Positions 1 to 7,355 of a DNA stretch of 16,917 nucleotides are shown piece after piece. The DNA is from DASSBR01 sp035708085 (GTDB taxonomy: Bacteria > Pseudomonadota > Gammaproteobacteria > Natronospirales > DASSBR01). The notes below the pieces were generated by a model. That model was not told the DNA's origin and made no database searches. It was given only the letters and a program-made list of their open reading frames with translations. The stretch lies in the NCBI GenBank assembly GCA_035708085.1, contig DASSTE010000089.1, forward strand, positions 1 through 16,917, read 5' to 3'. Both the position numbers and the translations under genes were made by a program. Position 1 is the first letter of the stretch; each line of letters starts with the position of its first letter.

Positions 1-822
1 ATGGCCGACGCGATGGGCCAAAAGAAAATTGCGGCGAAATTCTACAGGCGCGCCGGCAACTGGCACAACGTCTTCGACCCGAAAACCGGTTTCGTGCGCG
101 CGCGCTTGAGCAACGGCCAATTCCGCACGCCGTTCGACCCGGCGAAGGCCGGCTACAACACCGACTATACGGAAGGCAACGCGTGGGAGTATTCGTGGTA
201 CGAGCCGCAGGATATCGGCGGCCTGATTCGCGCGCTCGGCGGCGACGACAAACTGGTCGCGAAGCTCAACGACGTCTTTGACGCGAAGGTGGACCCGAAG
301 GAATTCGCCAACGTCGAAGACATCTCCGGCCTGATCGGCTATTACGCACAGGGCAACGAGCCGAGCCAGCACATTGCGTATTTATACGACTACGCCGGCC
401 AGCCGTGGATGACGCAAAAACGCCTCACGCAGATCGTCACCAGCCAGTATCACACCGGGCCAAAGGGTCTGCCAGGCAACGACGACTGCGGCCAGATGTC
501 GGCATGGCTGATCTTCACCGCGCTCGGCTTTTATCCAGTGACGCCTGCGAGCAACCAGTACGTGATCGGCCGTCCATTCGTGAAGCGTGCCGTGCTGCAT
601 CTGCCGAACGGCAAGACGTTCACCGTCATCGTCGATCACCTGGACGCCGCCCATCCGTACGTCGGCTCAGTCACGCTCAACGGTAAGCCGCTGGATCGGA
701 CCTGGATCAGCGACGCCGACATCCGGGCCGGCGGCACGCTGCACTTCGCGATGCAGGCGCAGCCGAACAAGAGTTGGGGCGTGGCGCCAGCCAGCCGCCC
801 CTATTCAATGTCAGCGTATTAG
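1..822 (+). CDS. GH92 family alpha-mannosidase-like glycosidase, C-terminal part (5' truncated by window)
   Basis: This 273-residue stretch is the C-terminal third of a glycoside hydrolase family 92 protein. GH92 enzymes are calcium-dependent exo-alpha-mannosidases of about 700-800 residues, usually exported. Visible family blocks are TEGNAWEYSWY at residues 57-67, GNEPSQHIAYLY at 118-129 (Glu120 in the region holding the family's catalytic acid) and GNDDCGQMSAW at 159-169, which is a GH92 signature carrying catalytic-base aspartates. A C-terminal beta-sandwich region follows and ends at TAG/TAA-rich sequence after SAY. The window opens on an in-frame ATG, but the alignment is already well inside the catalytic domain. 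That Met is therefore probably internal and the gene continues upstream. It could instead be a genuine truncated gene if a frameshift lies upstream, which cannot be seen here. The substrate (mannan or N-glycan) is inferred from the family only. Confidence 0.85.
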   Translation: MADAMGQKKIAAKFYRRAGNWHNVFDPKTGFVRARLSNGQFRTPFDPAKAGYNTDYTEGNAWEYSWYEPQDIGGLIRALGGDDKLVAKLNDVFDAKVDPKEFANVEDISGLIGYYAQGNEPSQHIAYLYDYAGQPWMTQKRLTQIVTSQYHTGPKGLPGNDDCGQMSAWLIFTALGFYPVTPASNQYVIGRPFVKRAVLHLPNGKTFTVIVDHLDAAHPYVGSVTLNGKPLDRTWISDADIRAGGTLHFAMQAQPNKSWGVAPASRPYSMSAY

Positions 823-904
823 CCTAACTACGGGAGAATATAGTTGCTGCGTTTTCCCCGGAAGCAATGAGCCTTCGCTGGATGACGGAATAAACCCGGC
901 TGGC

Positions 905-1831
905 TTAAGTGGGCGCGGGTGCGGGTCGAATCAGCCCCTTGTCGAGCAGACTGCGCCCCAGTGCGTGAAAGTACAGATAGCCGCGGTAATCGCCGAAGCG
1001 TTCGGCGACGCGCGCCAGGCCGTCGCCATCGGAATCCAGGCGCAGCAACTTGTTGAGGCCGCGCATCGCGCCCACATCGCCGGGCGGAAAAACGTCGAGC
1101 CGGCCCAGCCCGCGCAACAGCACGAGGCCCGCGCTCCACGGGCCGATGCCCGGCAGCGCCGTAAGTGCCGCCGTGGCCTCGGCGGTGGGCATCGCCGCAA
1201 GCCGCGCTTCGCTCAGTTCGTCTGATTCGATCGCCGCGGCGATCCGCTCCAGTGTCGCTGCCTTCGTGCGGCTCAGCCCGCAGCCGCGCAACGCATCGAT
1301 GCCGGCTTCGGCCACCACCGCCGGTGCCGGGAAGGCGTAATAGCGGCGGCCGTCGAAGTCGAGCCACTCGCCGAAGCGCTCGACGAATCGGCCGACGATG
1401 GCGATCCCCGCTTCGAGACTCACCTGCTGAAACGGCACCACGTTGCCGAACGCCTCGAACCACTCGGCGAAGCGCGGCGGGCGCATGCCCCGCAGCGCCA
1501 GCGCGGTCGGTCGCATCGCCGCTTCCGATTCCGTCAGTCGCTGTAGCGGCAGCGGGTCGATATCGAGCCCGAGCACGTTGCGCAGCGTCGGCTCGAGCTG
1601 CGCCGGCGCCGCTTCGCCGTGCAGCACCGCGTAGCGCACGTCCGGCGCATCGAGCGCGCCATGATTTTCCACCTGCACCAGCGCCAGGCCGGCAGCCGTT
1701 CTGAACAGGCGCCGGTAGAGGCCGTAGTCGAATATCTCGACGCGATTCGCCGGCCGCCGCTGCAGCACGCGTACCGTCGCTTCGAGATGAAACGGCGCGC
1801 GCGTCGGAAGTTGGCGATCGGGTGCGGCCAT
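905..1831 (-). CDS. DNA-3-methyladenine glycosylase II-like protein (AlkA type, HhH-GPD)
   Basis: This 308-aa cytosolic base-excision repair glycosylase should remove alkylated bases such as 3-methyladenine. The N-terminal part (about 10-100) resembles the AlkA beta domain. The helix-hairpin-helix is LPGIGPWSA at 226-234. The HhH-GPD catalytic aspartate is most likely Asp252 in FPPGDVG, matching the position of AlkA Asp238. The block GDYRGYLYFHALG (280-292) is where AlkA has its PYR...AWYLWR segment. I chose the ATG at 1831 because it lies 1 nt after the stop codon of the upstream carrier gene (TGA-C-ATG), which implies coupled translation. A longer start at 1897 would lie inside that gene. 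There is no Ada-like regulatory domain. Pairing with a drug-type efflux carrier is not typical of alkA. It could also be classed as a general HhH-GPD glycosylase of unknown specificity. Confidence 0.88.
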   Translation of the reverse strand: MAAPDRQLPTRAPFHLEATVRVLQRRPANRVEIFDYGLYRRLFRTAAGLALVQVENHGALDAPDVRYAVLHGEAAPAQLEPTLRNVLGLDIDPLPLQRLTESEAAMRPTALALRGMRPPRFAEWFEAFGNVVPFQQVSLEAGIAIVGRFVERFGEWLDFDGRRYYAFPAPAVVAEAGIDALRGCGLSRTKAATLERIAAAIESDELSEARLAAMPTAEATAALTALPGIGPWSAGLVLLRGLGRLDVFPPGDVGAMRGLNKLLRLDSDGDGLARVAERFGDYRGYLYFHALGRSLLDKGLIRPAPAPT

Positions 1832-1832
1832 G

Positions 1833-3005
1833 TCAGGCTTCCACCACGCGGCCGCCATGCGGTAGCGACAATGCGAGCGGGATCGCGAGCCCGCCACAGA
1901 TCACCGCCGCCCACAGCGCCATCGACACGCCCCAGACGTCCGCGACCGGCCCGAGCGCAACAACGCCGAGAGCGCCCAACGCATTGGAAAAGCCCAGCGC
2001 GAGCCCGGAACCCATCGAGCGGTTCTCGGGCAGGATGTCCTGCGCGATCAGCACCGTCAGCGGCAGCGTCGAAAACAGCGCGACGCCGAGCAGCGCCAGC
2101 AGCACCCAGGCGAGCAGGCCGGAGGCGCCCATGAAGCCCGCGAGCAGCGCGACGCCCGCGACGATCGCGGTGATGATGACCGGCCGCCGGCCGATCCGGT
2201 CGCCGGCGCGCCCGCCGCCGAGGTTGCCGATAATGCCGACCAGCAGCAGCACCGTGATGAAGCTCGCGCCGCCGGTCAGGCTGCCACCCCCCTGGTGCCA
2301 CAGTACCGGCAGGAAGGTGACGACGCTCAGGATCATCACCGAGCGCAGCGCGCAGAACGCGACCAGGCGCGCGAGCGGGCCGGCGTGCGCCCGCAAGTGC
2401 AGCGGCGTCGCTTCGCGCGGGCGCGGAGCAGCCGCCGGCGCATAGCGCCACAACACCGGCAGCGTGAGCAGCGACGGAATCGCAATCAGCCACAGCGCGT
2501 GCAGACCGCGCGCGGTGACCAGCCAGCTCGCGATCACCGGCCACGCGCCGCGGCCGATTTCGCCGCCGACCAGGAAGATCGACATCGAGCCTCCGTGGCG
2601 GCGGCCGCCGATCGCGCGCACGGCCGCGAGGCTTTGCGGATGAAACAGCGAGTTGCACAGGCCGGTCGCAATGAGCAGACCGAGCAGCGACCAGCGATTC
2701 GGCATGAGCCCGACCAGGGCACCGCCGATCGACGCGCCTGCGAGGCCGACGACGATGAACAATCGCCCGCCGATACGATCGGCAAGCAGGCCGGTCAAAG
2801 GCTGCAGCGCCTGGCCGATCAGCAGCGCCGCCATGAACAGCCCGGCATAGGTCACCGACAGGTTCAGCGACACCAGGATTGCCGGCAGCACGCCGGGCAG
2901 ATAGTTGGCTGCGCCGTCGTTCAGGAAATGCGCCCATGCCAGCGCCGCCAGACGCGGACGGTCGGCGTGGACGCGGTCCAGCCCAGCAGAGGTCGATGAA
3001 TCCAT
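1833..3005 (-). CDS. MFS transporter, fosmidomycin resistance (Fsr) type
   Basis: This 390-aa inner-membrane protein has about 12 hydrophobic segments. It resembles E. coli Fsr, a proton-driven efflux carrier of fosmidomycin. Shared points are the AHFLNDGAANYLPGVLPAI start of TM1 (25-43), the motif-A-like GLLADRIGGR loop (72-81), the FHPQS block after TM4 (121-125) and GGRRHGGSMSIFLVGGEIG (133-151), the counterpart of GGRHGLAQSIFQVGGNFG in Fsr. The real substrate is unknown. I chose the ATG at 3005 because a TATGAT -10 element on the same strand at 3034-3039 would start transcription near 3027, downstream of the alternative ATG at 3038. Neither start has a clear Shine-Dalgarno sequence. The gene is divergent from the amidase gene and forms a unit with the AlkA-type gene 1 nt downstream. 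Confidence 0.85.
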   Translation of the reverse strand: MDSSTSAGLDRVHADRPRLAALAWAHFLNDGAANYLPGVLPAILVSLNLSVTYAGLFMAALLIGQALQPLTGLLADRIGGRLFIVVGLAGASIGGALVGLMPNRWSLLGLLIATGLCNSLFHPQSLAAVRAIGGRRHGGSMSIFLVGGEIGRGAWPVIASWLVTARGLHALWLIAIPSLLTLPVLWRYAPAAAPRPREATPLHLRAHAGPLARLVAFCALRSVMILSVVTFLPVLWHQGGGSLTGGASFITVLLLVGIIGNLGGGRAGDRIGRRPVIITAIVAGVALLAGFMGASGLLAWVLLALLGVALFSTLPLTVLIAQDILPENRSMGSGLALGFSNALGALGVVALGPVADVWGVSMALWAAVICGGLAIPLALSLPHGGRVVEA

Positions 3006-3033
3006 GTCGGAGTAGAATGGCGGCAACGTTAAA

Positions 3034-3039
3034 ATCATA
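3034..3039 (-). promoter_or_regulatory. Candidate -10 element (TATGAT) for the Fsr-like carrier
   Basis: On the minus strand TATGAT differs from the consensus by one base and lies in the 49-bp gap between the divergent carrier and amidase genes. Transcription would begin about 20 nt before the ATG at 3005. No good -35 hexamer is visible at the usual spacing, so the call is tentative. Confidence 0.3.
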
Positions 3040-3041
3040 AC

Positions 3042-3048
3042 AGAGGAG
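3042..3048 (+). promoter_or_regulatory. Shine-Dalgarno deciding the GTG start of the amidase gene
   Basis: AGAGGAG lies 6 nt before the GTG at 3055. This fixes a GTG rather than an ATG start and gives a protein that opens directly with a lipoprotein-type signal sequence. Confidence 0.7.
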
Positions 3049-3054
3049 CCAACC

Positions 3055-4761
3055 GTGAAAATTCAACTGGCCTCACTCGTTGCCGTGCTGGCGTTTGCCG
3101 GCTGCGCCACCGCGCCGCAACCTGCGCCCCGTCCCGCTCCTGAAGCTGCACCGGTCGCGCCACAGCCGGCCTTCAAGCCGTATTACAAGACGGTTGCCGA
3201 ACTGCAGGCCGCGCTGCGCGACGGCAAGGTCACTTCGGTCGAATTGACGCGCGATTTTCTCCAGCGCATCGATGCGATCGACAAGCACGGCCCGCAAATC
3301 AATTCGGTCATCGAGATCAACCCGGACGCGCTGGAGATCGCCACCGAGCGCGATCGGGCGCGGGCGCTCGGCAACGCGCACGGGCCGCTATTCGGCATTC
3401 CGGTAATGGTCAAGGACAACATCGACACGCGCGGGCCGATGATGACCACCGCCGGTTCGCTGGCGCTGGTGGGCCCGCCCGCACCACAGGACGCGACCGT
3501 GATTGCCAAGCTGCGCGCGGCCGGCGCGATCCTGATCGGCAAGACCAACCTGAGCGAGTGGGCGAATTTCCGCTCGAGCTACGCGACCAGCGGCTGGAGT
3601 GGCGTCGGCGGGCTGACGAAGAATCCGTACGTCCTGCCGCGCAATACCTGCGGCTCGAGCGCCGGCTCGGGCGCGGCGGTTTCGGCGGGCCTGGTGACGG
3701 TCGCGCTCGGCACCGAAACCGACGGCTCGGTCATCTGTCCGTCATCCATTAACGGCATCGTCGGCATCAAGCCGACCGTGGGCCTCGTCAGCCGCGCGGG
3801 CATCGTGCCGATCTCGCACAGCCAGGATACCGCCGGGCCGATGGCGCGTACCGTCAAGGGCGCCGCCGCGGTGCTGACCGCGATCGCCGGCAGCGATCCG
3901 CGCGATCCGGCGACTGCCGAGGCCGACAGCCACGCCACCGACTACACGCAGTTCGCCAAACCCGGCGCGCTCAAGGGCGCGCGCATCGGCATGGTCTGCG
4001 CGCTGGCCGGATTCAACCCGCACGTCGACGAGATCATGAACGAAAGCGCGGCCGCGCTGCGTGCCGCCGGCGCGACCGTGATGCCGGTGAAGCTGCCGCA
4101 CCTGCACGATTACGGCAAGGCGGAGAGCACCGTACTGCTGTACGAGTTCAAGCACGACATCAACGCCTACCTCGCGACCCGCCCGAATCTGAAGGTCCAC
4201 ACGCTGGCCGACCTGATCGCGTTCGACAAGGCGCACGCGGATAAAGAGATGCCCTGGTTCGGCCAGGATTTATTTATCAAGGCGGAGGCCAAGGGGCCGC
4301 TTACCGATCTGGCGTACCGCAAGGCGCTGGAGAAGGAAAAGCAGCTGGCCGGCCCCGAAGGCATCGATGCCGCGCTCAAGGCGCATCACCTCGACGCACT
4401 AATGGCGCCGGCGACGGGTCCGGCCTGGGTGAGCGACCTGGTGGATGGCGACAATTACGGCGGCGGCGGGTATGGCCCGGCCGCGGTCGCGGGGTACCCG
4501 TCGATCACGGTGCCGGCCGGCAACGTGCACGGCCTGCCGGTGGGCGTGGTGTTTTTCGCCGGCAAGTGGAGCGAGCCGAAGCTGATCGGCATCGGGTACG
4601 GCTTCGAGCAGGCGACGGAGGCGCGCATCCGGCCGCAGTTCGACAAACACGCGCCGCGTGCGGAGACGGTGCCGACGCTGGCCGCGCAGCAGGGGGATGC
4701 GCCGTCGCAGCCAGTCAACGCATCGCCGATCTGCGGTCAAAACAATGAGGGATCTCTCTGA
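3055..4761 (+). CDS. Amidase-signature family hydrolase, putative envelope lipoprotein
   Basis: This 568-aa protein belongs to the amidase signature (AS) family, which hydrolyses amide bonds with a Ser-cisSer-Lys triad. The triad is visible: Lys120 in MVKDN, cis-Ser201 in CGSSAGSG and nucleophile Ser225 in GTETDGSVICPSS. The 24-residue spacing between the two serines matches fatty-acid amide hydrolase. It opens with a short basic-hydrophobic signal (1-16) and Cys17 in LAFAGC, an imperfect lipobox with Phe at -3. A Pro/Ala-rich linker (20-38) follows, so I infer export and perhaps lipid anchoring. Most GatA-like amidases are cytosolic and no gatB or gatC is nearby, so tRNA amidation is unlikely. 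The C-terminus carries an unrelated-looking tail of about 35 residues ending in ICGQNNEGSL. The substrate is unknown. The gene is divergent from the Fsr-like gene and convergent with the EAL gene. Confidence 0.88.
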   Translation: MKIQLASLVAVLAFAGCATAPQPAPRPAPEAAPVAPQPAFKPYYKTVAELQAALRDGKVTSVELTRDFLQRIDAIDKHGPQINSVIEINPDALEIATERDRARALGNAHGPLFGIPVMVKDNIDTRGPMMTTAGSLALVGPPAPQDATVIAKLRAAGAILIGKTNLSEWANFRSSYATSGWSGVGGLTKNPYVLPRNTCGSSAGSGAAVSAGLVTVALGTETDGSVICPSSINGIVGIKPTVGLVSRAGIVPISHSQDTAGPMARTVKGAAAVLTAIAGSDPRDPATAEADSHATDYTQFAKPGALKGARIGMVCALAGFNPHVDEIMNESAAALRAAGATVMPVKLPHLHDYGKAESTVLLYEFKHDINAYLATRPNLKVHTLADLIAFDKAHADKEMPWFGQDLFIKAEAKGPLTDLAYRKALEKEKQLAGPEGIDAALKAHHLDALMAPATGPAWVSDLVDGDNYGGGGYGPAAVAGYPSITVPAGNVHGLPVGVVFFAGKWSEPKLIGIGYGFEQATEARIRPQFDKHAPRAETVPTLAAQQGDAPSQPVNASPICGQNNEGSL

Positions 4762-4767
4762 GTGAAC

Positions 4768-4795
4768 TGTCATTCCTGCCTGCGCTGGTATGACA
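4768..4795. repeat. Imperfect hairpin between convergent genes, REP-like
   Basis: A 12-bp stem with two T-T mismatches and a CTGC tetraloop begins TGTCATTCC and closes with GGTATGACA. It lies in the 42-bp gap between the amidase and EAL gene stops. There is no clear U-tract on either side, so a classical terminator is not supported. The TGTCATTCCTG start resembles dispersed palindromic repeats found in many proteobacterial genomes. Copy number cannot be judged from one window. Confidence 0.45.
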
Positions 4796-4803
4796 AGAAT
4801 GGC

Positions 4804-7206
4804 TCAGCCCTCGCTCAACAGCCGCAGCGTAATGTCCGTGTGCCCGGTCCAGCTTTCGGCGAAGTGCCGGAACTCGTCCGCCGGCAACGGCCGGCAGAAC
4901 AGGTAACCCTGCATCAGGTGGCAGCCGTAGCGGCGCAGGAACGCGGCCTGGTGCGGGGCTTCCACGCCCTCGGCCACGACTTCGAGTTCGAGCTGCGAGG
5001 CGAGCGTCAGGATCGATTGCAAAAGCGCGGTGCGCGTCTGGTCGCGGCCGATCGCCATCGTGTAGCTGGCGTCGATCTTGAGGCTGTCGAGCGGGAATTG
5101 CTGCAGGTAATTCAGCGACGCATAGCCCGTGCCGAAATCGTCGACCGCGATGCGCACGCCGAGGTCGCGCAGCCGGCGCAGGTTGTTGAGCATCGGCTTG
5201 TCTGCCGTCACCACGTGCGTTTCGGTGATTTCGAGTTCGAGCCGATCCGGTGTGAGCGCGTCGCGTTCCAGAATCGTGCCGATCGCGGCGGCGAGATCCG
5301 CGCCGCGGGTGGCGGCCAGATGCGCGCCGGAGACATTGACGGCGACTCGCGGCGCCGGCGTCTGGCCGTGCCACTGTGCCGCTTCGGCGCAGGCGGCGCT
5401 GAGCATCCAGCGGTCGAGCGTCACGATCAAGCCGCTTTCCTCCGCGACCGGAATGAATTCATCCGGCAGCCGCAGGCCGCGCTCCGGGTCGCGCCAGCGG
5501 ACCAGCGCCTCGGCGTACTCGATCGTGCCGGTGTCGGTGTTGATGATCGGCTGAAACCACGGCTGCAACTCATTTGTCTCGATTGCCCGCGCCAGACGCG
5601 AGTCCAGCGCCAGCGACTGCAGTGCGGCGGCGTTGGCGGCGGCATTGAAGAAATGCGCGTGCGACGCCCGATCTTCGGCGGCCTGGTCCATCGCGGCCGC
5701 GGCGCGCTCGAGCAACGCCGCGGCGGTCTCGCCGTCATTCGGATACAGACTGACGCCGAGCCACAGCACCGGCTGAATGCTGCGACCGCCGATGTCGATG
5801 GGCTCGCGCAGTAATGCGTTCAAACGGTTGAGCTGCGTGGTCAGTTTGCCCACCGAATCCATGCGCTCGAACAGCAGCACGAATTCGTGGCTCTGCGTGC
5901 GCGCTGCGGTGACCGTGCCCGGCGGCACGTTGGCGATGAAGTGCTTGAGGCGTGCGGAGATTTCCGCCTGCAGCGGATTGGCGGGCGCCCCCGGCACGTC
6001 CGCCAGCCGCCGGATGTGCTCCAGCCGCAGCGCGCAGACGGCCACGCCCTGCGTCAATGTTGCGCGGCCGAGCGCCTGGTCGAGTTTGTCGTCCAGGTGC
6101 CGCTTGTTCGGCAGCCCCGTCGCCTGGTCGAACCAGACCAGCTTGCGGATGCGCTCGAGGGCCTCGCGGTAGCGCGTCACGTCCTGTAGCGCGTAGACGG
6201 TCAGCGGCGCATCGCCGTGCGCGTCGCGCATCATGTTGACCTTCACGTTGAGCGTGCGCTTGATGCCATCGCGCCCGGTCAAAGTGACTTCGGCGTCGAC
6301 CGTTCCGGAGGTTTGGTCTCCACGCGGCTCGCGGTCGACGTTCAGCGCCGGCAGGATGTCCTTCATCGTTCTGCCGATCAGGTCGTCGTGCGGCCGGCCC
6401 AGCAAGAGGGCCGCCTGTTCGTTCACGACCGACACGGCGCCCAGATCGTCCAGCACCAGCACGCCATCCGACAGCGTCTTCAGCACCTGCATCGCCGCCG
6501 CGTGCGAACTCACGGCGACCACGCGATGGTGCCACGCCGCGTAGCCGATCGTGACGACGGTGAAGGCGACCATCACGTAGCCAAACGGGTACAGCGCAAA
6601 GCCCCAGCAGGCGGCAAAATCGAACACGCCGAGGAAGGACACGGAGAAGCCGTAAAGCAGGATGCGCGCGCGATGGCGGCGGCCGCTGTCGCGCGGCGAC
6701 GCGCGCCAGGTGGTGAGCGAGCAGACGAACAGGAACAGCAGCGTTGCGCACAGGCTCGCGCCGAGCAGCGTGCCACCGAGATGGTAATCGGCGTAATAGC
6801 CCCAAGCGTAATGGTATGGTGCGCCGAGGAAGTCGTCGGTCGCGAGCAGCGTGTAGAGCAGCCCGCCGGCTATGATCCAGATCGGCCCGGACAGCCGGTC
6901 CCGCCAGCCGGAAAGCCCCAGCAGGCGCCGGAGCAGTTCGTACAGGCTCGGGCCGATGAAAATGATGCCGACCTGGCCCAGCGCGATCCACGGCTGCGCA
7001 ACATCCGGCGTGCGCGCGATGTAACCCATCGCGTAGGCCACCTGCCACAGTGCGACCGCTACTGCGACCGCAAGCGCCCACACACCCGCCGGCGACTCCG
7101 ACATGCGCCAGCGCATCAGCAGTCCCCAAAGCAGTGTCGCCGCGGCCACAAGCAGGTTGGGCAGCGCGAAGACGCTGAACTCGTAAGCGTCCAGGGTCAG
7201 TGGCAT
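4804..7206 (-). CDS. Membrane c-di-GMP phosphodiesterase: 7TM sensor, PAS, degenerate GGDEF, EAL
   Basis: This 800-aa inner-membrane signalling protein has about seven hydrophobic helices in residues 8-225, resembling the 7TM N-terminal module of some histidine kinases. A PAS domain spans about 235-345. A GGDEF-like domain (about 350-515) and an EAL domain (about 530-790) follow. In the GGDEF domain the active-site motif reads QSHEF (438-442), so cyclase activity is unlikely. The EAL domain looks catalytically complete: Glu566 in EALVRW, Asn624, Glu659 in ELEITE, Asp689-Asp690 in DDFGTG, Lys710, Glu746 in AEGVE and Gln766 in QGYLF. It should hydrolyse c-di-GMP to pGpG, with the 7TM and PAS regions sensing an unknown ligand. 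No strong Shine-Dalgarno precedes the ATG at 7206. The gene is transcribed alone, divergently from the S10 peptidase. Confidence 0.9.
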   Translation of the reverse strand: MPLTLDAYEFSVFALPNLLVAAATLLWGLLMRWRMSESPAGVWALAVAVAVALWQVAYAMGYIARTPDVAQPWIALGQVGIIFIGPSLYELLRRLLGLSGWRDRLSGPIWIIAGGLLYTLLATDDFLGAPYHYAWGYYADYHLGGTLLGASLCATLLFLFVCSLTTWRASPRDSGRRHRARILLYGFSVSFLGVFDFAACWGFALYPFGYVMVAFTVVTIGYAAWHHRVVAVSSHAAAMQVLKTLSDGVLVLDDLGAVSVVNEQAALLLGRPHDDLIGRTMKDILPALNVDREPRGDQTSGTVDAEVTLTGRDGIKRTLNVKVNMMRDAHGDAPLTVYALQDVTRYREALERIRKLVWFDQATGLPNKRHLDDKLDQALGRATLTQGVAVCALRLEHIRRLADVPGAPANPLQAEISARLKHFIANVPPGTVTAARTQSHEFVLLFERMDSVGKLTTQLNRLNALLREPIDIGGRSIQPVLWLGVSLYPNDGETAAALLERAAAAMDQAAEDRASHAHFFNAAANAAALQSLALDSRLARAIETNELQPWFQPIINTDTGTIEYAEALVRWRDPERGLRLPDEFIPVAEESGLIVTLDRWMLSAACAEAAQWHGQTPAPRVAVNVSGAHLAATRGADLAAAIGTILERDALTPDRLELEITETHVVTADKPMLNNLRRLRDLGVRIAVDDFGTGYASLNYLQQFPLDSLKIDASYTMAIGRDQTRTALLQSILTLASQLELEVVAEGVEAPHQAAFLRRYGCHLMQGYLFCRPLPADEFRHFAESWTGHTDITLRLLSEG

Positions 7207-7309
7207 AGTGTTTATGTTCAGGTGACGCGGCTAGAATCTACCATTCGCGCCGTGCATTATCCAGCGGTGCAGGGAACCAACACGCCCGCGTGGACTCTGA
7301 AGCATACAT

Positions 7310-7326
7310 ATCGGCGGCCAGCCGAT
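7310..7326. repeat. Short inverted repeat in the divergent 7207-7355 gap
   Basis: ATCGGC and GCCGAT flank a 5-nt spacer 30 nt before the S10 peptidase start. It could be a small operator or a leader hairpin, but it is short enough to occur by chance. I found no convincing promoter hexamers in the rest of this 149-bp gap. Confidence 0.2.
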
Positions 7327-7355
7327 CGCTTTTGAAATCGAACAGGAGATTGCGA

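Noticed and set aside
1534..3066. 510-codon minus-strand frame spanning the Fsr-like and AlkA-type genes
   Set aside because: It runs through both genes out of frame and has no family similarity.
4762..5814. 350-codon plus-strand frame across the EAL gene 3' half
   Set aside because: It is antisense to a well-supported EAL domain. Its Arg/Gln/Val-rich composition is typical of GC-rich shadow frames.
5735..7129. 464-codon minus-strand frame overlapping the 7TM-PAS-GGDEF region
   Set aside because: It is the same strand in another frame, with Arg/Ala-rich low-information translation and no domain. The GGDEF-EAL frame explains the region.
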